This document shows positions 5,881-8,751 of a DNA stretch of 8,751 bases, piece by piece. Under the pieces are notes generated by a model, which ran no database searches, had not been told where the DNA came from, and worked only from the letters and a program-made list of their open reading frames with translations. The stretch is from an uncultured Alistipes sp. (GTDB taxonomy: Bacteria; Bacteroidota; Bacteroidia; Bacteroidales; Rikenellaceae), in the NCBI GenBank assembly GCA_937895825.1, contig CALBKP010000141.1, positions 1 to 8,751 of the forward strand. The letters run 5' to 3'. Position 1 is the stretch's first letter, and every line of letters begins with the position of its first letter. The position numbers and the translations under genes were made by a program.

Positions 5881-7332
5881 ATGAGTATGAAAAGAGTATA
5901 TCATATATTTCGAGGCATTGTGGCCGTAGCCCTCACTATGGCGGTGGCAGCGTGCCAAAATGATGTGGAGCGTGCAGTAGAGCCAGCAACACGCAATATC
6001 GAGGTAGTGACGGCAGAGACACGCACCACCATTGCCTACGAGGGATCGGATGTGTCGCACCTCCAGTGGCAGATGGGAGACAACGTGGCATACGTTACCG
6101 ATGCCGCTGGTGATACCTTCAAGCGTGCAGAGATGAAGTCGGGCATGGCTGGCTGGTCGTTTACTGCCACCATACCGAGCAGTGCCGAGTGTATCTATGT
6201 CATCTATCCCGTGGGTGATAACGAGGGTAAGAGCCTTGCAGAGGCCAAGGCATCGCTTGTTGCTACCACGACGCAGGTGGTGGGCGAGGAATTTGATGGT
6301 TCACAGTTGCCCATGATGGCCGTGTCGGCAGTGCCTTCGGGCAACAAGGTGGCTGTTACGTACGAGTGCATTGCCTCTGTCGTGCGCTTTACCGTAAAGG
6401 CTGGCGAGGGTCACGAGGCGGAGAGCCTTCGTAGCGTTACGCTCACAACGAACGAACCCATTGTGGGCGATTATACGTTTGATGTGAATACTGAGACAAT
6501 GGCATTCAATGGTACGTCGAACAGTATCACCATTGAGTATCAGAGTGGCTCGGAGACGGGCGAAGATGTTTTCCTTGCCACAAGCCATACGCTCTATGCT
6601 GTCATTCCATCGTCAGAGTTTACGGGTGTCGACGTGGTTGTTACGACCGATGCAGATAGCTATGAGTGGAGCGATGGTGCTATGGCACTCACACACCCTG
6701 AGCGTCGTCTCTACCGCATAGATCTCGACCTCGCAACGTCGGATGGTGCTCCTGCACCTGCTGTTGAGTGTTTCGTGCCGGTTACCTCTATGACGGATAT
6801 TACCGACGATGGTACCTACCTTATCGCTGTGGAGCTCGATGGAAAGTATTACGTAACGAACAATAGGCCTACCGATACGTCGAACTATTACTATCTCACT
6901 GGCGTAGAGGTTGCCTCTAATGAGAATGGCGTTATCTGTAATGACGATGTCATGAACTACACATGGAATATCACCAAGCGCGACGGTGGTTATGAGTTCT
7001 TCTCACCAAACATGGAGGATCATGGTGATATAGGCCTTTTGCTTATCACTCAGGGTGGTACGGGCATGTTCTCAGGTGAGGATGGTTATGAGGGTAAAGT
7101 GTGGTTTGTAACCCCTGATACTGCCGATGGCTATGCCGCAGCGCAGCAGAATCGTCGCTATTGGGATATCGAACTTGACGGCACTGGCAAGGCTGTTATC
7201 CGCAATAAGTACGACCGCGGTGTCGATATGTTCCCATGCTATAAGTACTGCACCTCTCACGGTTATTTCACGCTCTGTTTCGAGGGTGGAAGAGATAAGG
7301 AGGATATACAGCTTCTCAAACTGACTTTATAG
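5881..7332 (+). CDS. Fimbrillin-like lipoprotein with an additional C-terminal domain
   Basis: This 483-residue protein has a lipoprotein signal peptide ending ALTMAVAAC, with Cys25 as lipid site. Residues about 38-285 follow the pattern of the fimbrillin / Mfa-like families: ETRTTIAYEG (46-55), then LQWQMGDNVAYV (61-72), a core of alternating beta strands, IVGDYTFDV (194-202), and YRIDLDL (279-285) as last strand. After a short Ala/Pro linker, residues 297-483 form a second domain starting FVPVTSMTDITDDGTYLIAV and containing NYTWNIT and YWDIELDG; similar modules occur at the C-terminus of other Bacteroidales secreted proteins, but I cannot name the family. The gene lies 22 bases after the leucine-rich-repeat gene with no promoter between, so the two form an operon. 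A pilus-subunit role is possible, but the added domain argues for a tip, anchor or stand-alone adhesin. The ATG at 5881 is used; another lies at 5887. Confidence 0.75.
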   Translation: MSMKRVYHIFRGIVAVALTMAVAACQNDVERAVEPATRNIEVVTAETRTTIAYEGSDVSHLQWQMGDNVAYVTDAAGDTFKRAEMKSGMAGWSFTATIPSSAECIYVIYPVGDNEGKSLAEAKASLVATTTQVVGEEFDGSQLPMMAVSAVPSGNKVAVTYECIASVVRFTVKAGEGHEAESLRSVTLTTNEPIVGDYTFDVNTETMAFNGTSNSITIEYQSGSETGEDVFLATSHTLYAVIPSSEFTGVDVVVTTDADSYEWSDGAMALTHPERRLYRIDLDLATSDGAPAPAVECFVPVTSMTDITDDGTYLIAVELDGKYYVTNNRPTDTSNYYYLTGVEVASNENGVICNDDVMNYTWNITKRDGGYEFFSPNMEDHGDIGLLLITQGGTGMFSGEDGYEGKVWFVTPDTADGYAAAQQNRRYWDIELDGTGKAVIRNKYDRGVDMFPCYKYCTSHGYFTLCFEGGRDKEDIQLLKLTL

Positions 7333-7358
7333 TGTAGGGGTCATCTTCGACCTATCGT

Positions 7359-7418
7359 AAAAAGAGGGATTCTTTGGGCAGTACGTTAAGGTACTATCCC
7401 GAGGAATCCCTCTTTTTT
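7359..7418 (+). terminator. Long bipartite hairpin terminator after the lipoprotein operon
   Basis: AAAAAGAGGGATTC (7359-7372) pairs perfectly with GAATCCCTCTTTTT (7404-7417) over 14 base pairs. Inside it, GGG/CCC (7376-7378 and 7398-7400) and AGTAC/GTACT (7380-7384 and 7391-7395) continue the stem around a GTTAAG loop. A run of six T (7413-7418) ends the 3' arm, and A-rich sequence on the other side means it could work on both strands. It begins 26 bases after the stop codon. Confidence 0.85.
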
Positions 7419-7585
7419 GATAGATCATATCTTACCCCCTTACGTGTTTTCTTCCCCGATTCTATCATTTAGCTCCCATTTGTCAAGCTCTGCTTGCGAA
7501 CTTCACATCCAGCCTTTAGGCTGGGTGATGATACGCTGTGCAAATAATTAAAATTTTATGATTTCTAATTTTGAGAAAAAATTTG
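7419..7585. other. Non-coding stretch upstream of plsC
   Basis: I see no gene in this part of the 299-bp gap between the lipoprotein operon and plsC. It contains one stable hairpin, CATCCAGCC / GGCTGGGTG around a TTTA loop (7506-7527, one U-G pair), without a T-run after it and without a promoter on either side that I can recognise. After 7540 the sequence becomes AT-rich and leads into the plsC promoter. Confidence 0.6.
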
Positions 7586-7593
7586 TATCTTTG
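7562..7593 (+). promoter_or_regulatory. Promoter of the plsC-parE unit
   Basis: The -7 box TATCTTTG (7586-7593) is perfect, and a -33 candidate TTTC (7562-7565) lies 20 bp upstream with one mismatch. Directly after the -7 box comes an inverted repeat CAAATT-GAAT-AATTTG (7594-7609), in the place where the operators sit in the ABC control region but unrelated in sequence. The start codon follows at 7632. Confidence 0.65.
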
Positions 7594-7631
7594 CAAATTG
7601 AATAATTTGTAAGATTCTAATAGCGTTTATT

Positions 7632-8360
7632 ATGTTAACTATCCTCTATTACCTCGTTTGTTTGGCTATAGCTTTAGTGCTCTACGTAGCCTCATTTATA
7701 GCCCTTGTAGTATGTTATCCGTTCGACAAAAAGCGCGTCGTTGTTCACACTCTGTCGAAGTGGATTACCGATGTAATCTTCGGCATACCGCCATTTATGA
7801 AGCGCGAGGTAATCGGAGCTGAGAATATCGACCCCAAGCAGGCGTATGTCATGGTGCTCAACCACAACTCTATGGTCGACATCATCTGCATCTACAACCT
7901 GCCACTTGTCTTTAAGTGGGTGTCGAAGAAGGAGGTATATCGCATACCCATCGTTGGCCGTCTGTTGTTTGCTCATGGCGACATTGTCATCAACCGCGCC
8001 AGTGCTAAGGAGGCTATGCAGCTTGTACACAACAAGGGTAAGGAGTGGCTTGCTAAGGGTGCTTCAGTATCTATCTTCCCCGAGGGTACGCGCTCGAAAG
8101 ATCACGAGATTCATAACTTCAAGGCTGGAGCCTTTATTTTGGCTAAGGATGCAGGTGTCCCCATCCTTCCCATTGTCCTCGATGGTACGAACACCATGAT
8201 ACATAAGGGCTGGCTTATGAACTGGCGTAATAAGATTACCATTAAGATACTCCCTCCCGTATCGGCTCAAGAGGTAGAGGAACGCTCGGTTAAGGAGGTT
8301 ATGGCCGACGTACACGACTTGATGGTTGAGGCATTGGCCGAGGTGCGTAGAAACAAATAA
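7632..8360 (+). CDS. plsC: 1-acyl-sn-glycerol-3-phosphate acyltransferase (PlsC family)
   Basis: This 242-residue membrane-bound acyltransferase should transfer an acyl chain to lysophosphatidic acid, giving phosphatidic acid for phospholipid synthesis. A hydrophobic N-terminal anchor spans residues 1-30. All four family motifs are visible: NHNSMVD (77-83, the HX4D catalytic pair His78/Asp83), GDIVINR (116-122), FPEGTR (149-154) and VPILPIV (176-182). The length is normal for the family. The ATG at 7632 fits the promoter and the hydrophobic start MLTILYYLV. It is 24 bases upstream of parE and probably co-transcribed with it. Paralogues acting on other lysolipids, such as ornithine lipids, carry the same motifs, so the exact substrate is not certain. 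Confidence 0.9.
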   Translation: MLTILYYLVCLAIALVLYVASFIALVVCYPFDKKRVVVHTLSKWITDVIFGIPPFMKREVIGAENIDPKQAYVMVLNHNSMVDIICIYNLPLVFKWVSKKEVYRIPIVGRLLFAHGDIVINRASAKEAMQLVHNKGKEWLAKGASVSIFPEGTRSKDHEIHNFKAGAFILAKDAGVPILPIVLDGTNTMIHKGWLMNWRNKITIKILPPVSAQEVEERSVKEVMADVHDLMVEALAEVRRNK

Positions 8361-8384
8361 TAGGAGTAGAGAAGATATTGTAAT

Positions 8385-8751
8385 ATGGCAGAGCAGAGTA
8401 GTGCAACAGCCGCTTATGGCAAAGATGCGATAGTCACGCTATCGCCACGCGAGCATATACGCCTTCGCCCCGGTATGTATATCGGCAAGTTGGGCGATGG
8501 TACGCAGTCCGATGATGGTATCTACGTGCTCCTTAAGGAGGTTGTGGATAACTCTATCGACGAGTTTATCATGGGCGCGGGTAAGCGTATCGAGATAAAG
8601 ATCGAAGAGGATAGAGTGTCGGTTAGAGACTATGGCCGCGGCATTCCGTTGGAGGCTCTCTCGGATGCTGTGAGCAAGATGAATACGGGTGGTAAGTATG
8701 GTGGCGATGCCTTTAAAAAGACAGTGGGCCTTAATGGCGTGGGTGTCAAGG
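8385..8751 (+). CDS. parE: DNA topoisomerase IV subunit B, N-terminal part (truncated by window edge)
   Basis: The 122 codons seen cover the start of the GHKL ATPase domain of a type IIA topoisomerase B subunit, which together with ParC decatenates daughter chromosomes. The motifs are RPGMYIG (28-34), EVVDNSIDE (52-60, with Glu52 as the expected catalytic base and Asn56 binding Mg-ATP), DYGRGIP (82-88), NTGGKYGG (100-107) and GLNGVGVK (115-122). The last reads GLNGVG where GyrB usually has GLHGVG; as I recall, this form marks the ParE branch in Bacteroidota, so I call ParE rather than GyrB. The start is the ATG at 8385, 24 bases after plsC; AGGAG at 8362-8366 is too far away to be a normal ribosome-binding site. 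Confidence 0.87.
   Translation, partial: MAEQSSATAAYGKDAIVTLSPREHIRLRPGMYIGKLGDGTQSDDGIYVLLKEVVDNSIDEFIMGAGKRIEIKIEEDRVSVRDYGRGIPLEALSDAVSKMNTGGKYGGDAFKKTVGLNGVGVK

Noticed and set aside
7331..7336. AGTGTA half-site at the end of the fimbrillin-like gene
   Set aside because: No TACACT lies 12 or 13 bases away, and it overlaps a stop codon with no promoter nearby, so it is a chance six-base match. The same holds for AGTGTA near 5169.
1..8751. CRISPR arrays, insertion sequences, tRNA or rRNA genes
   Set aside because: I looked for spaced direct repeats, transposase motifs, terminal inverted repeats and cloverleaf sequences and saw none in the window.

Overview
The window looks like chromosome from a member of the Bacteroidota, most likely a gut-type Bacteroidales; I cannot name the genus. 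The evidence is a set of Bacteroidota-type promoters (-7 TAnnTTTG, with a TTTG-like -33 box), very AT-rich intergenic DNA around coding DNA of middling GC, a TonB-receptor-like outer-membrane protein with an N-terminal carboxypeptidase-regulatory-like domain, a BACON-like domain, a fimbrillin-like lipoprotein, and a topoisomerase IV subunit B with the GLNGVGVK motif.

Layout. (1) 1-636, minus strand: N-terminal 212 codons of an outer-membrane beta-barrel/TonB-receptor-like protein, running off the left edge. (2) 637-1109: a 473-bp divergent control region with two minus-strand promoters, one plus-strand promoter, two near-perfect 24-bp palindromic operators and a degenerate third. (3) 1110-3668, plus strand: a tight four-gene operon encoding an ABC ATPase, two paralogous six-helix membrane proteins and a short YtrA-type GntR regulator, closed by a hairpin/T9 terminator. 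(4) 3801-7332, plus strand: a two-gene lipoprotein operon with its own promoter, encoding a BACON/EF-hand/leucine-rich-repeat protein and a fimbrillin-like protein with an extra C-terminal domain, closed by a long hairpin terminator. (5) 7632-8751, plus strand: a PlsC-type acyltransferase followed by the start of parE.

How the parts fit. Each 24-bp operator begins one base after the -7 box of a promoter, one facing the ABC operon and one facing the outer-membrane gene. The half-site arrangement (AGTGTA, 12 bases, TACACT) closely resembles the operator known for Bacillus YtrA, whose relative is encoded at the end of the ABC operon. I infer an autoregulated unit in which one repressor controls both an inner-membrane ABC exporter-like complex and an outer-membrane protein. 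The outer-membrane gene has a second, nearer promoter with a C9 tract in its -33/-7 spacer, which could make its basal expression phase-variable. The lipoprotein operon and the plsC-parE pair appear to be independent transcription units.
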